DNA of 13,208 bases from Physocladia obscura (Eukaryota; Chytridiomycota; Chytridiomycetes; Chytridiales; Chytriomycetaceae): NCBI GenBank assembly GCA_027596945.1, contig JADGJH010000914.1, forward strand, positions 1-13,208, read 5' to 3'. Shown piece by piece: positions 1 to 11,544 of the stretch; position 1 is the stretch's first letter; each line of letters begins with the position of its first letter. Under the pieces are notes generated by a model. It was given only the letters and a program-made list of their open reading frames with translations, ran no database searches and was not told the origin of the DNA. A program made the translations under genes and the position numbers.

Positions 1-32
1 GGCAGAAATATTTTAAAAATCACAGTACTTAC

Positions 33-530
33 ATATTTGGAGCAGATACATTAGACTTTGTGCAGATTTAATGGCATCAGGTGGGTCATCCTTCAATGAT
101 ATTCCTAAAACAGAGCAGTAAGGCAGGTACCCAAACTTTTCACTGATGCGCAAAAATTTTGTGACATATCAATGCTGGCAACATATCCATCTGTGCCTTT
201 GAAACATTGTGTTTTTAGATCAGTCACAGCTTTATCCTTGTCATATGCCACAGGTAGACCCAAAACTTTGAATAGTTTTGAAACTATGTGCATTATTTTG
301 TTTTTTTCATTAACTCTGCAATATAAAAGTTTTAATGAATCTGTGTTGATTTGGAGTTGAACCTACAGGTAAGCTTGGAAGACTGGCAGCCCATTAAAAC
401 ATAAAGGCCTTCCTTTATATGTCAGATATCAATATTCCAACTTGGAATATACAGCATTCATTGTTAATTTGCTGATTGTGGTGCTGTCTTGCTGATAACT
501 TGGTGGATCTCTAATGTATTGTATGTTGGA
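33..530 (-). CDS. Unrecognised split coding-like fragment, runs off left edge
   Basis: The minus strand holds several amino-acid-like stretches in different frames that join cleanly if short introns are assumed. The candidate exons are about 530-453, 412-363, 315-131 and 104-33. The candidate introns are 452-413 (40 nt, GTATAT...AAAG), 362-316 (47 nt, GTTCAA...GCAG) and 130-105 (26 nt, GTACCT...TTAG), followed by a strong GTAAGT donor at 32-27. Phases agree across the joins (0, 2, 1). Features of the product include RDPPSYQQDS, GLPVAYDKDKAVTDL, TDGYVASIDMSQNF and LKDDPPDAIKSAQSL. I do not recognise the family. The 26-nt intron is shorter than any intron in the large gene of this window, so decay by frameshift in a pseudogene or transposon is an equal possibility. 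Confidence 0.25.
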
Positions 531-531
531 C

Positions 532-563
532 AAAAAAATTTTTTTTTTTTTTTTTTTTTTTTT
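532..563. repeat. A7-T25 homopolymer tract
   Basis: Seven A residues (532-538) are followed by 25 T residues (539-563). On the minus strand this reads as a poly(A) tract. It could be slippage, or the A tail left by a retroposed sequence. A lysine-rich ORF that crosses it on the minus strand is an artefact of the run. Confidence 0.9.
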
Positions 564-1533
564 GCTTTGAAATGTGAACATTTTTCCAATCACACCCCCC
601 CTGGGTTGGAAGGCAACTTTTTCTTGAATGAAAATTTTCTTCTTTTGGAAAATGATGAAAACTGAAAGAAAACTGCTATGTTGGAATTTTGAGTACAAAA
701 ACCACAAAAGAAAAAGTTCAAATAGTCTTTATTTCTCTTTGTTTGAAAAGAAGCCTTAAAGAATAAATTTGGTGAAACAGAAATTCAACAAGTTTGACAA
801 TACTGAGGGTCTAGTAGTGCCAAATTACTCAACCTCTGAATGTGTGCTCTCAGGACTGAAATTGCTCCACTAATATAGGTAACATAAGGTAATCACTGTA
901 AATAGACACTCATACATACCATTCATTTAAAATTATTTATATTTTGTTACAAGACAACTACTTCAATCTCAGTTTTCCATTGTGTCTTCTGGTACAGCAA
1001 AAACAAGAAATTTGATGCCAAAATCAGTTTCACCAACTCTCATTGTCACTTTGGGAAGAAGCTAGGATACTTTACATGAGAACTAGATGCTAGCCTATTG
1101 CACAACAAAGTTAAAGATAATATAGAGCACATTTTTGATGAGTTGAAATATATCAAGAACAGAAATGAGTTTATGAGGTGTATTTTTCCTTTGCTTTGTC
1201 TGATTATTTGTCATGAATATTTGAACACTCTACTTCAGACAAGTAAACATGGAAGTTGAAAAATTGAAAAATTGAATGAAGGGCTCAGTCATTTAACCCA
1301 AACAATAAATCGAATACCATCATCCTTCTTCAACTTCTTGGTTATAGCTTTTATTGAAAATGTTGGCTCTGGAGAGATGTAGTTTGTGATGGTGCTGGTG
1401 CGGAATCTTTTTTAGTCTGAAACTTTCACAAAAACTCAGCATATAATGAACTTTCCTTAAAAAAAGCTCAGTTTTTCATTCAAAAACTCACAATAAAGAA
1501 GGCAATATCACATAAATTCCAAACATTCACATT

Positions 1534-1539
1534 TTTATT
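1534..1539 (-). terminator. Candidate polyadenylation signal (AATAAA) for the minus-strand zinc-finger gene
   Basis: TTTATT on the plus strand reads AATAAA on the minus strand, about 157 nt after the stop codon of the zinc-finger gene. It sits at the edge of the CpG-poor block, so that block begins roughly where the transcript would end. Confidence 0.4.
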
Positions 1540-1695
1540 TGACGCCACAAGGGAGAAAAGAATAAAACGAAAAACAGTGGTGACAACTTTTCTCTTGGAA
1601 AGTGGATGGGGTGGTGCCATGGGGGTGGACAAAACAACATTGGAAAAGGCAACAATCATTACTAAAATGAGTTAAAAACTAGTTTCATTGCTATC

Positions 1696-2622
1696 TTAAC
1701 GGCCACTATGGTGGCGATTTTTAAAATGCTGGTTCAGTGCACACTTTTGTTTTGCAGAGTACGAACACAGCGTGCATTCATAAGGATTGTCTCCAGTGTG
1801 AGCACGCACGTGGACAGTAAGTCGGTTTTTTGTCTGATAGTACTTGTCACATTCATCACAGTGGTACTTCCGAATGTTTCTGTGAACGGTATCTTCGTGA
1901 TGAACGCGGCTTGCTTTCGATCTATAGGATTTCCTACAGTCGTCGAATGTGCAAACGTACATTTGAATGGAGGAAGTACTGCTGTTTGCATTACTCGACG
2001 GAGTTGGTGAATTCATTGACTCTTTGACTGCAACATTCGCGAGGCCAATGGTAGCGGCATTGCTGATGGCACCGGAACCGCGGTTGCTTTTTGAAGCGAG
2101 CTTGTTTGGCTTTTTTCTTTGCTTGCGCACCGTCTTTTGATGTGGTTTGTAAGGACCGTCCCCTGAATCAGAATCTGAGTTGCTGAAATCCGGATCAGAC
2201 GCAGGTGGCGAATGCAGGACTGTTATTAAGTTACGAGGAGAATCGGATGCTGGTTGTGTGTTTGCCGCGAGTTGTGGCGGTTGTGGGTATGGGTGTAGGG
2301 GAAAGAGAGGATCTGGAGCGAAACTTGGGCAAGATAATTGCAAAAGGAATATGTCGAACTCCAAATTACCAGTAAATGGTAGCTCATACGGAGAGACCGG
2401 TAATCCCGACAGCAGCCTTTGGGCCATTAGAAATTGTAACTGAGTGGCCGTAGAAAATTTCTGGGCTTGTGCGATCAGTGGTGGCAACGAAAATAACGGC
2501 AGTTGGATAGAACTGATGGGTGCATTCTCCTGCGTGAAGTTAGGGATCATGCCCTGCCGCAAGAAACTCACGTCCGCGTTGCCGGCGAAATTTACATATG
2601 GTTTGGTTTTTGAAGACTGCAT
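1696..2622 (-). CDS. C2H2 zinc-finger protein, three C-terminal fingers (paralogue A)
   Basis: This is a single-exon frame of 308 residues, starting at the first ATG in frame (2622); an upstream GTG at 2640 is not a plausible eukaryotic start. The first 220 residues are proline- and serine-rich and low in order, with an acidic SDSDSGDG patch near the middle followed by a basic KTVRKQRKKPNK stretch that could be a nuclear localisation signal. Three C2H2 fingers end the protein. Ligands are C224, C229, H242, H247 (C-x4-C-x12-H-x4-H); C255, C258, H271, H275 (C-x2-C-x12-H-x3-H); and C283, C286, H299, H304 (C-x2-C-x12-H-x4-H), with a TGDNPY linker before finger 3. The architecture suggests a nuclear DNA-binding regulator; targets are unknown. 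It is a paralogue of the plus-strand gene at 12060-13058, sharing NRLTVH in finger 2 and QKCAL in finger 3. Confidence 0.9.
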   Translation of the reverse strand: MQSSKTKPYVNFAGNADVSFLRQGMIPNFTQENAPISSIQLPLFSLPPLIAQAQKFSTATQLQFLMAQRLLSGLPVSPYELPFTGNLEFDIFLLQLSCPSFAPDPLFPLHPYPQPPQLAANTQPASDSPRNLITVLHSPPASDPDFSNSDSDSGDGPYKPHQKTVRKQRKKPNKLASKSNRGSGAISNAATIGLANVAVKESMNSPTPSSNANSSTSSIQMYVCTFDDCRKSYRSKASRVHHEDTVHRNIRKYHCDECDKYYQTKNRLTVHVRAHTGDNPYECTLCSYSAKQKCALNQHFKNRHHSGR

Positions 2623-2660
2623 GTTCAATTTTGTGTACACTTTTTTTTTTTTTCAGTTTT
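2623..2660 (-). promoter_or_regulatory. A-rich 5' leader of zinc-finger paralogue A
   Basis: On the minus strand the ATG is preceded by AACTG, a run of 13 A (2653-2641 as T on plus), then GTGTACACAAAATTGAAC. The leader of the other zinc-finger gene has the same order of elements: AACT, an A run, a dinucleotide-like stretch, then ACAAAA. Oligo(A) leaders can bind poly(A)-binding protein and help translation in yeast; that role here is inference. Confidence 0.45.
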
Positions 2661-2685
2661 GAATTCCTCGTCATTTTGCGAATAG

Positions 2686-2961
2686 GCGCTGAAATCACGT
2701 GCACTTTTTGGCCGAATCAAATCCACAAAAATTTTCCGAAAATCCATACATTATCCCAAATTAGTATCACCCCTGACCAAGTCCAGTGCAATACAGTCGT
2801 TAATTAATGCTGGCCCGAGAGTTAAACAAATGCTTGTCAAACTCGTTGAATTATTAGTCAAGAAACAGCAAATGTCAGTGGCCCGGTACTTGCTCTGCAT
2901 ACAGCTCACTATGAACGGAGCCACCCATGCAAACTTAATGTATTGCAAAAAGGGAAAATAA
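2686..2961 (+). other. Open frame without early ATG, unrecognised
   Basis: A stop-to-stop frame of 91 codons ends with TAA at 2959-2961. The last 55 residues look protein-like, for example SLINAGPRVKQMLVKLVELL and VARYLLCIQLTMNG, with an amphipathic helix-like stretch. The first in-frame ATG leaves fewer than 45 codons. It may be an exon remnant, a decayed gene or chance. It lies head-to-head with the minus-strand zinc-finger gene. Confidence 0.2.
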
Positions 2962-3873
2962 ACGAAGAATTCCAAATAGTAAATATTCTGCTAAGGAGAA
3001 CACATTTAAAAAAAAATTATTTTAGCGAACTTTATGTCCTTCTTGATTGTCTTCACGATAATCCGCTTGGATCGAGTGGTGATAGCATGGGTTGTGTGTG
3101 CTGAATTCTTGGTTGATATAAGAAAATCGGAGCTGAGTATTAAATAATGTGGATGATTGGCAAAGAAAAAAAAAATCAAAACACGGCTCAATATTCTCAC
3201 AATTATTGTAATTACAATTATAACTGTGTATTAAATTCTTTATTCACTGAATCTTGTTTATCGCCATGACAATCACGTAAAGTCTGTAATAAATCCGCAG
3301 AAATTCCAGTATCTGTCTTCCTCAAAGATTATTCAACAACATCTGCAGCTCCTGCAGCAAAAAAAAATTATTTTTTCCCCATTTATCTTCTATCAATAAT
3401 ATAATTGAAAAATGAAAATTTTTTTTCAGAAGACAAAAAGTTAAATGCAATTTCTCAAAAAACGTGGTTGGGTCAGTTTCTTAAAGTATATTAATTTAAA
3501 ATTGCCAAACGTTTTACAAAACAGAAAATAGCGCAACTATTATTTATTTAATATGAAAGATATTTTAAAATCTTGAGGCTTCAAGATCTCGAGATACAAA
3601 AATTGACAAAACAATAAATCCTTAATATAATTTCTCTTCTTGTAATTTATCGTTATTCTCCTTTTTCGAGCTGTGCTTGATTTTTCATTTTTCTCATCTC
3701 CGCATTAATTTTTTGTTTCGCCCAGTCGTTGAAAAAACGCTCTTGAACCAGGAACAGGGTGGTTAAGGAAAATTGTCTTTCGAGAATCTGACGGATATTC
3801 AACGTTCTATAGAAATAACCAGATTAAACAATAAAAAATAAAAATCATGATAGTCGAACCTGTCTAACCCTAA
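2962..3873. other. AT-rich intergenic region
   Basis: About 900 bases without a supportable gene. The sequence is dominated by A and T runs and holds only short ORFs; a 64-codon minus-strand ORF at 3006-3200 has poly-lysine/phenylalanine composition typical of AT-rich noise. No tRNA-like folds, terminal repeats or tandem repeats were noticed. Confidence 0.6.
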
Positions 3874-4389
3874 GGATATTTTCAAAATATATCTGATTTC
3901 AATATTATCACTACTGCTTCTGAATTATTTGGCCCGTCTAAACCGTTTGCAGTTATTAACCAATTTATTCAGTCTCCTAAACAAGATTGTTCAACAGGAG
4001 TAAAATCGCAATATGCAGTTCCTTTGTATGAATGCCTTGACAACGATCACAGCTTCTATTGGCTCACACAAGATGGCTCTACTCTTGTTCAATCCATATA
4101 GGAGTTTTCAGGTTGCATTGGAACTCCTATGTTAGAAAATTTTTACCCATTGAACGCTTGCACAAATGATGATGCGGCTACTGTTTACAATGTAGTTGCT
4201 ATTGCAGACGTTACAGCAGCAGCTTCTGGACTTTCTCTCACAACAAAAGCTACTAGCACGGCTCCTAACACTGGAACATCAAAAAGTGCTACTACCGGGC
4301 ATAATTTAAACACTTCAAAATTCGTTTTCAGTTTTTTGCTGTTTTCTTTTTTTATGAATGAAATCCTTCCATCTACTTTCTTTCCTTAA
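3874..4389 (+). pseudogene. Nonsense-interrupted gene for a secreted, probably GPI-anchored protein
   Basis: One frame stays open from 3874 to the TAA at 4387-4389 except for a single TAG at 4099-4101. Before the TAG the product has spaced cysteines (QDCSTGV, LYECLDN); after it come FSGCIGTPM and LNACTNDD. The end is serine/threonine-rich (TTKATSTAPNTGTSK), then a hydrophobic tail (KFVFSFLLFSFFM), the layout of a GPI-anchored cell-surface protein. No signal peptide or start codon is visible: the frame meets a TAA at 3871-3873, so the 5' end is lost or in an unrecognised upstream exon. The frame continues in register on both sides of the stop, so decay looks recent. The resemblance to small cysteine-containing secreted families in chytrids is a family-level impression only. 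Alternatives are readthrough of the TAG or a sequencing error. Confidence 0.6.
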
Positions 4390-4711
4390 AAATGATTATA
4401 AACGCATTAAAATTATGAGATAAATGCTTTCTACATGAAACAAGGAAAGGGATGATGAAAGGAAAACCGCCTTCCGTTGTAAATTCAAGTAATTTGTAAG
4501 TTTATTGACAGTTACATTGAGTTTCTGGAATGCAATTTTTTCAAACGCTTTGGAGCCAAAAAATTTCCTAATTTCTCAAGGGCTGTTTATGGAAACTATG
4601 GCAAATACGCAACACTATCAGGTTTCAAATTGCCAGGAATTCGAAAAAATTTTTAGATCCTAAACATACAAATTTTTCTTTTATTTTTCAAATTTCTTCC
4701 TCATTTATTGA
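4390..4711. other. AT-rich intergenic region
   Basis: About 320 bases between the surface-protein pseudogene and the next open frame. I see only AT-rich sequence, with no repeat, RNA gene or coding pattern. Confidence 0.6.
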
Positions 4712-5005
4712 GATTTTCTCGTCAATGGAGAGGTTGATTTTTTTTCAACCGCAATTTTCGCTTTGGATTTGCTAGCGAAGGGTCTTGAAATCAGATATTA
4801 CATCAATCGATATAAACCGAACAGAAAATACTACGAGCTTGGAGTTAATGACTGCGTTTTTTTGGTTTGCAGCATCGAAGATAGCGAGGCAACGAATAAT
4901 TTATTGTTATTCCGAAAGAATCAGTATTTTCTTCGCAAATGGCCACTTTTCCAGCTCTTGAGGAAAAAAAATAGCAAACGTAAAAATTCAATCATACTTT
5001 ATTAG
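4712..5005 (+). other. ATG-less open frame antisense to the WDR59 3' end, unrecognised
   Basis: The frame is open from 4712 to the stop ending at 5005 (97 codons) and has no ATG. The middle looks coding-like: LEIRYYINRYKPNRKYYELG, then VNDCVFLVCSIEDSEATN and NQYFLRKWPLFQLLR. The order tyrosine-rich strand, G-V-N-D-C-V-F and acidic turn faintly recalls the start of a BAH domain, but this is too weak for a call. It overlaps the likely polyadenylation signal of the minus-strand WDR59 gene. It could be an exon fragment of a lost gene. Confidence 0.2.
4998..5003 (-). terminator. Polyadenylation signal (AATAAA) of the WDR59 homologue
   Basis: TTTATT on plus reads AATAAA on minus, 20 nt after the stop codon at 5025-5023. 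A short 3' UTR is therefore likely. Confidence 0.55.
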
Positions 5006-5022
5006 AAAAAGTCACAAACCCC

Positions 5023-8000
5023 TTACAATACACATTTACAGCCGCAACCGCCAACGGCACATTCGCGCGCTGAAGGTCCACCTGGGATACAAAACCAGTT
5101 CTCCATATGCTTCAAATGGCCGCCATGGCCACATTTGATGCAGGAACTTAATAGTCCACGGCATGGAATTCGGCAAATGCTGCAAGTTACAACACTTTGG
5201 TCATGAGAGCTGCCACCAATCTTGAATTTCTGTTCGATACTGACGCCAATAGACTCTTTCGCTGCTGCTGATGCTGCTGCAATGTCAACTTCAAAAGGAA
5301 CTTTTCCAACTTGTGATTCAGTATACGTTAATCGGGATACCGTAGGTGAAACAAACTTCAAAACTTCAGCTCTTTTCTCCAACATCTGCCACGCAAACAA
5401 TATTTCAGCATATTGGACCCGGTATCCGTCGTAAACTTGCTGTCGATTCCTCTTCAAAAGTGAAAGCACGGACTTGTCTTCATCATGAGATTCTTCGAAA
5501 AAGCTACCACTACTGCCATACTCTGCGTGGGATGATACACTAGATCCATGCCTTGAAGATACCCCAATAACGGCAGAATGAAATCGTGTGCTGCCAACAG
5601 CGTCATAATCACTCATTCCATCATTTTTAACATTATCAAGCGTTGCGTCAAAAGAAATCGATGAATGCCCTCCTAACGACTTGACGAGATGTTTACTCAC
5701 GGGGCTGAAAGTACTGGCTGAACTTCCACGTCCAGAAAATTTTATCATATCATCAATCACATGAGTTGGAGAGTTGCTCGATGCCCCGCTTTCCAGGAAA
5801 TTTCCGATCAAAGGTTGGCTCCCTAAATAAGAAACTTGAAGTGCCCCATTCGGAAAGGAAGTTGGTCTTGCTGCTGTTCCAGCATATTTGCCTCCGCTGT
5901 GTGTTCGAGAAGAACTATTGTATCGCACTCCACTGGTCGTGTCACTGTAGATTCGCGGGGGCAATTCGCTTGAAATTATTCGTTTTGCAGGCTCAGAAGA
6001 GTCAGGAGCTGTATTCTCAGCTTGATATTGATGAGAGGAATAATACGATGATGCGACTGATACTGTTTCGCGATGATCTTTCACTTCAAACGGCTCCACC
6101 ACACTCTATATGAGTTTTTAAATCTGTCAACAAACAAAAAAATACAACAATAAAACGCACCCTTTTTTCAAAAGGTTCACTGAAGACACAAGAAAGTAAC
6201 GCCAAAGACTGTACATCGCCAATTCGCTCAAGGTATCGAAACCTGAAAGATTAAAGTAATTTTAGGATTTCCCTGACTTGAAGCTAAGACCTGAACCTAC
6301 ATTTTATCAACAAGATTATGGCCTAGCGGGTGATTACCCCAGTCAGTTCGATGCCAAATGTCATTTTCTTGATTTATTTCTGGGACATTTTTAACCGAAA
6401 ACGTTCCATCACGTTTGATTTCTAGGCTACCATCTATACAACGGGTATTTATACGTTTTAAGCCATTCTCAGAGCGTTTCACAATAGCCATTGCCACGCG
6501 CCTCCTTGATCCAAAACCACCTTCTTCCTCAACATGAAATGTCGTTCCTCCGATACTCTGTGTTTTCAGACTGGACACACGGGCCAATATAAGCCCAGCG
6601 ACTGTCCACAGTTTTGCCAAATCAGCGCGATTATTTTTGGTTGCAGCCACACCATTTGTCGAACATATCGCAACGGGATCGAACCCATTCAATGTATATT
6701 CTTGGGCAAGAACTCGACTCACTGGCAATATATCCTTGATATCTTTGATAAACACAATCAAGCCACATCCACTGCTTGCAATAGGCAAAGGATCTGGTTC
6801 ATTGCCAAACATTCCTCCTGAAATACCTCCATCCACGAAATGCGACGCCACACTTTGCTGTGCATCAGGTATTGACACCCACTCGTTTCCAACGCTTGTG
6901 AATCTCTCTCTTTTCCCTTTAAATGACGATGGTGGTGAATTTATATTTGAAGATGCTCGACGTGTAAAGCTAGCTTGAGCCCCTGGCTGACTATCAATAA
7001 TTTCTTCCGGCGAAATTGAGTCTGAAGAAAATGATGATGCCCCCAAAGATTCAATTTGCATTGATCGCGCTCGAATTCTAGATTCTCTACGATTTACTCC
7101 CATTGCAGGGGAAATCAAATCTGTATATGAAATGGAGCTGGAAGAGTTAGAAATTTCGTTCGAATCACCATCCATAGAACCAACAGTAAAAATTGACGGT
7201 TGATGAGAAAGTTTTCGACGCGGAACACTGGATGAGGCCGCCGAATCCGAGAAAACTCGTTCTTCGGTTTCAACGCTGCTTGCGATTCTAACACTCTCAT
7301 GTGTTGGATCGGATCCTAAAGAGTATCTTACTCTTGGTTGATTTACGTTGTTTGATTGTGTAGTTCGTTCATCAACGGTATCTTTTACATCCGACAAAGT
7401 TGATGTATTTTCTACAGTGGGTTTTGATACTCGATGAGTTCTGAGACGATCCAACAAGTCCGCTGTAGTTACAGTAGGTCTTAAATCTCCTGCAACACGT
7501 GTCTTTCATTTGCAATAAAATTTGTTTTTAAAGCTTCCATCAATATGAAAAGTGAAAATAATACTCACGTTAGTCCATATATTTTGGATGGACGAATCTC
7601 CATCGACATCGTCATCGTCATCTCTTGCAGTCCAGTTTTCGCGATTAGGAGCTCCCAAAAGCCCATTAACCATTGCAGCCGAATTATCACCTGGAATGTT
7701 TGCTATATTCGCCAAATTAACTGTCGTGGTCCGAGGATACTTATTAATCAAAAAATTTCGATAGTTTTCGAGTAATGGATATGTCCTAGGTTGTGTCGAA
7801 AATTGATGGCTTTGTACAATCGGATGTTGTCGACGAGTGAGTGAACGTGTTGTAAATTTAGTAGACGCTGGGTGTGGCAGCGGCGAAAAAAAGCAGACAA
7901 GATGCCCTAACACTGATATTAAAAATAGAATGACAGTGAAGAAAAAAAATTTTCTCACCACTCATCGAAAAGGAAGCACCACAAAGTCTGGGAAATGGAA

Positions 8001-11000
8001 TTTTCGCGTCACTTTTTTTGTCCGCCTTCTTATTATTTCCAAAAGTCGGCGCAAAATGCACTTTCTCCCGTTCAGTATCACTTGCTTCCTCAACTGCCGC
8101 CATTCCACCAGAGCTTAAGGAAGCAGGTATTGCAGGCAACTTCATCATAGATCCACCGTCATTTGAGTTATAAGATCCGGCGAGGAAACCACCGCCATGC
8201 CCTCCACTTCGTTCACTCTTGATGGATCTGGTCTCTGCAAACAGCCCGCCCCCAGCACCGCTTCCACCTCCACCACCGCCACTCCGGTCTTCCCCGAAAC
8301 TATTCACTGACTTGAATCCGTCAGAAAGTGGCCTGGCGATTCTTGTAAACAGTCCTTCGTCTTCATTGGAGGCGCCAAGTACTGACGGCGATCCACCAAC
8401 CACTCCAGGACTTCCGTTATTACCGAAATATCCACTCATACTTCTACCAATGCCGATTGAATTCAACCCACCTCCGGAATTTCCGCCTCCGACACCCCCA
8501 CTACTTGAACCGCCGCCAATGCTAACCCCAGTGGTCACAGTCATTGTGGAAGTATTAATAAGATTCTCAACACCATGCACATAATCAGGACTAGTAGAAT
8601 CAATATGCTCATTAGGATCATCATATAACAAAAAACGCAAACAAGGCTCAAAAGTTGGGATTCGTTTCGCAACCAAGAATGTGTGCAAAATATTGAGTCT
8701 TGAACTGAGGCTTTGGCGTTGTGACATCGGAATCATTTCATTGCGTAGGACTTCAAAGAAGGGAAAAGCAGTTAAGGGTGAAGGTTTTGCCGTTCCCGAG
8801 GAAGAAGATTGAGCTTGTTGAAGCGGAATTTGGCTTTGTTGAAAAGATTTTTTCGACATGTCCACAGAGACTGAAGATTTTAAAGATAAATTGCTGGAAG
8901 ATGCCCTTGGGCCTTTCACGTAATCATCTTTGAAGATTATGTTAACACGAATAGCTGCCATATCCAAATAAGATCGTTTTATTGTAACAGAAATTATTTT
9001 TGCTGGCACATTGACCTAGTACAATTCGTTCGGGTACAGATTAATAAAATGACAGCAGCAATGATAATGAAGTATTTACACTGTCTACAACCACTGTGTG
9101 GCTCATGTTTCTCAAAAGTCTTGCAACTACATTTAGCTCTTCGTTGGCCTCTGACGAAACATGACTGCTGCTATCCACAGATTTCAATGATTGTGGCTTT
9201 GGCGCACCGTTAATTTCGTAATCGACCTCCTCTTCTTCAGATGACGCTGTGGCATTTGAATGAATTCGAGAAGCATTTCCTGAATTTTTGTTGGAATCCA
9301 CAGTAACTTCTGCGAGGCTAACTGTTACTGGCGGGTTGATTGTCGAGCGTATGTACGCTCCTGGTATTCCTGCTGAATTCGGAGCTGTCGAGAATACACT
9401 CGGCGAAGCTGAAACTACTGGCGATGAATTAATCGTGTGTGTGGGTGTTATTACGCTTGTATCAGCGGCGGCTCCATATATTACGTTAATTGCAGAATGG
9501 GACAAACGTCTTTGTGATTTATACCCAATCGCCTTGTAACAACCAAATATACATATCAATACCACAAAACAGAGACAAAAAACTATATATTTGATACCGA
9601 TTTAGTTTTTCTATCGACAGGCCACAGTCGTAAAGTTTGATCTTTTGACCAGGTCACCAGTTGATATTCGTCATCTTGAAAAAAACGTAAGCGTCTGAAA
9701 AACTTTTTTTTTCAAACAAAATAAATTAACCAACCTCCGTACTTCCTCCAAACAAACTCTTTGACAATGTCTTTATGTCCAGTAAATGTCGTAACTGGGC
9801 TTGCAAGATTATCCAGGCTGTAAAGAGTCAAATCAAGGTCTTTCTTCAAAGGCATCGTTAAAACGCCGTTTCCGAATGGAGTATAACGTGCCTACAATTG
9901 ACAAGTAATATCAAATACCCAAAAAAAATATATTTACAATTGCCACATACCCGCCAGACAGGATTTGCCGCTGTGATGGAACCTTCTAGCTTTAAAGTAT
10001 TGAGAGAACCAGGTCCGGTACTAATATTTGGGCCAGCAACCACTCCTTCAGAATTTATTCCCGTGCTTGTTGTGCCACTTCCATTTTCATAATTCCAGTT
10101 CCAAAATTTGACTGTCGCATCTTGACTGCATGTCAATATTTCATCACTACTTCGTGGACTCCAATCGATTCCATATATTTTACCCATATGGCATGCCGAC
10201 AAGAGCTTCCGTTCTTTGGATCCAGAGGCCATACGGGTGTCCCAAATATAAACATCTGATTCATGCGAAGATGCTAAAATATTCGATGATATGCGATTCC
10301 ATTTTACTGCTGTTGCACCCGCTATTTGTTTTAATTGTATAAATACATTGATGACAAAATTGTAAAAAAGGTACTTGCATGTCCAAGTGCAAAATGACAT
10401 TTTTGGCTTTTCCATCACGAAAGCCAAGCCAGATCGGCCAGCAGCGCCACTGTGTCCATGAATCGAATTAGATTCACCGCTACCGCCAGATTTTTTCGCA
10501 GATGAATCGTTAATTGCATTTGGGCCGTATCCTGAGCGCATGCGCAAGTCCCAAACATGTACGGAATTATCAAAGCTACATGAAGCAAGAACATCAGGTT
10601 CGAATGGGGACCAATGAAAATCCGAGACTGCGCGAGTATGATTGTGAAGAATAAATTGAACATGTTGCTGTTGCTGCTGCTGTAGTTGTTGCAGCTTCTG
10701 CTGTGGTTGCGGCAGCTGTGCGGAGGGGGACTTTAGGAAAACCGTTTCACGCGAAGATAAAAGACTTGTTTTAATTGGCGGAGGTAACACGCGTGTTGAG
10801 TCAACGTCCGAGTCGGCAGCCGTCGGGAGAACGTTTGTGACGCGCATTGAACCTGAGCCGGCAATGTTCCAGACGAGAACCTTTTGGTTGGACTGTTTTA
10901 TTTGAGTTCAGAGTATTAACAAGAGTATCAGCAAGAGTACAGAAAGCACAAGCAGATGCAACAAACATGCACATGCCGTTGAAGCAATCCAGTACGCGCG

Positions 11001-11198
11001 CTCGGGATGCGGATTCCAGATTACGTCGATGACTTCCCACTTGGTGTCGTGTTTGAATGCTGTTGGTGGTTTGGACAGATCGGCCAGGTCCAACAGAAAC
11101 AGTCCGCGCCGAGCCGCCAGCACCGCGTGTGCTCCGTTCGGATTAACTGAGAGTGACGTAACTAGCTCGCGCAGGGGAATTACCACTTCCGCTTCCAT
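5023..11198 (-). CDS. WDR59: WDR59 (Sea3/Mtc5) homologue, GATOR2/SEACAT subunit, 11 exons
   Basis: Exons: 11198-10977, 10892-10379, 10321-9951, 9891-9735, 9674-9598, 9532-9080, 9015-7959, 7906-7569, 7502-6301, 6242-6161, 6105-5023. They total 5556 nt (1851 residues) and every phase closes. WD40 blades span about residues 1-447, with landmarks SNQKVLVWN, HTRAVSDFHW, GATAVKWN, ARYTPFGNG and DDEYQLVTWSKDQTLRLW. An RWD-like domain follows (about 575-728, ending EPCLRFL), then IPFPRLCGASF, an ILPVSR region near 1320, FRYLERIGDVQSLALLSCVF, and LEKRAEVLKF near 1735. The C-terminal zinc domain (about 1797-1851) has CSIC, CIKCGHGGH, CGCKC. These match WDR59, which works with WDR24, MIOS, SEH1 and SEC13 to relieve GATOR1 inhibition of TORC1 at the lysosome/vacuole. 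The start is the only ATG before blade 1. The protein is almost twice the human length because of Q-, G- and S-rich inserts. Confidence 0.95.
10322..10378 (-). other. Intron 2 of WDR59 homologue, probable GC-AG type, stop-free (57 nt)
   Basis: The donor is GCAAGT, a perfect U1 match except for C at +2, and the acceptor is AAATAG. Phase 1 joining gives KPKMSFCTWT-SGATAVKWN, which aligns with the human KPTVAL...VKWN segment. The overlapping GTACCT donor would give a 53-nt intron and the wrong frame. The intron is 57 nt and has no stop, so retention adds 19 residues in frame. Confidence 0.65.
10893..10976 (-). other. Intron 1 of WDR59 homologue, probable GC-AG type (84 nt)
   Basis: Joining ...WIAST to SNQKVLVWN with phase 0 restores the WDR59 pattern. 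The only donor that gives this is GCATGT directly after the ACG codon, with acceptor AACAG. No GT in the correct phase lies near. The nearest in-phase GTs lie 24 and 33 nt into this interval and would add 8 or 11 residues, the latter leaving an intron of 51 nt. Confidence 0.65.
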
Positions 11199-11388
11199 TC
11201 TTCTCCTTCCGCCTTTGTTCAAAGAAAAAAAAAACAATACCTCAAGCTCCACTTACCACCCTGAATTTAGTTGCTATATAATATCGCGACAGCAAGAAGT
11301 CTCACGCTACACCGCTGGCATCCAAATCAGCCCAATCTATAATAAATTCAAGAGTCAAAAACATATCGAAAATTTCCAGAAAATTGCT

Positions 11389-11544
11389 GGACTTACGTGC
11401 TACTGGAGTCGCATGCAAAGATTCTGTTTTGCTGCAAAGGGACATTCAATGAGTTAAAATATGTGCGCTGACAACGCGTTATAATTGTAAGTATTCATAA
11501 AGCAATAAATTTTTATTTTATTTTCTGTGTTTTCTCTGGTTGGT
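11389..11544 (+). pseudogene. Decayed 3' end of a third C2H2 zinc-finger gene copy
   Basis: The stretch 11449-11544 aligns with 13003-13115, the end of the plus-strand zinc-finger gene and its 3' UTR. Shared blocks include GTGCGCT-ACAACGC, GTATTCAT-AAGCA and GTTTTCTC followed by CTGGTTGGT; the 3' UTR part differs at roughly one base in six. The translated core is CALTTRYNCK against CALTTHENRK: the first zinc-ligand His codon CAT became CGT, and an 11-bp deletion removed the second His codon and the stop. A frame shift lies just before the shared core, next to a stop. Weaker similarity extends left to 11389, through the linker and first half of finger 3 (RFCFAAKGHS against RPFSCSVPGCDYS). This is a broken tandem copy of the zinc-finger gene that follows. 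Confidence 0.75.

Larger units (their letters stand above)
1..1541. other. CpG-depleted AT-rich block, unassigned
   Basis: Reading every line, I find only three CpG dinucleotides before position 1541 (near 149, 1310 and 1401), while the zinc-finger gene that begins at 1696 has dozens in under a kilobase. TpG and CpA are frequent. The block carries a very long T run, minus-strand coding-like pieces with splice-like edges (33-530), and a short plus-strand open frame at 1080-1259. The sharp boundary lies at the 3' end of the neighbouring zinc-finger gene. This pattern fits an old, CpG-methylated repeat, DNA from a CpG-poor genome, or an assembly join. No terminal repeats or recognisable transposase were seen. 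The composition contrast is direct observation; the origin is inference. Confidence 0.6.
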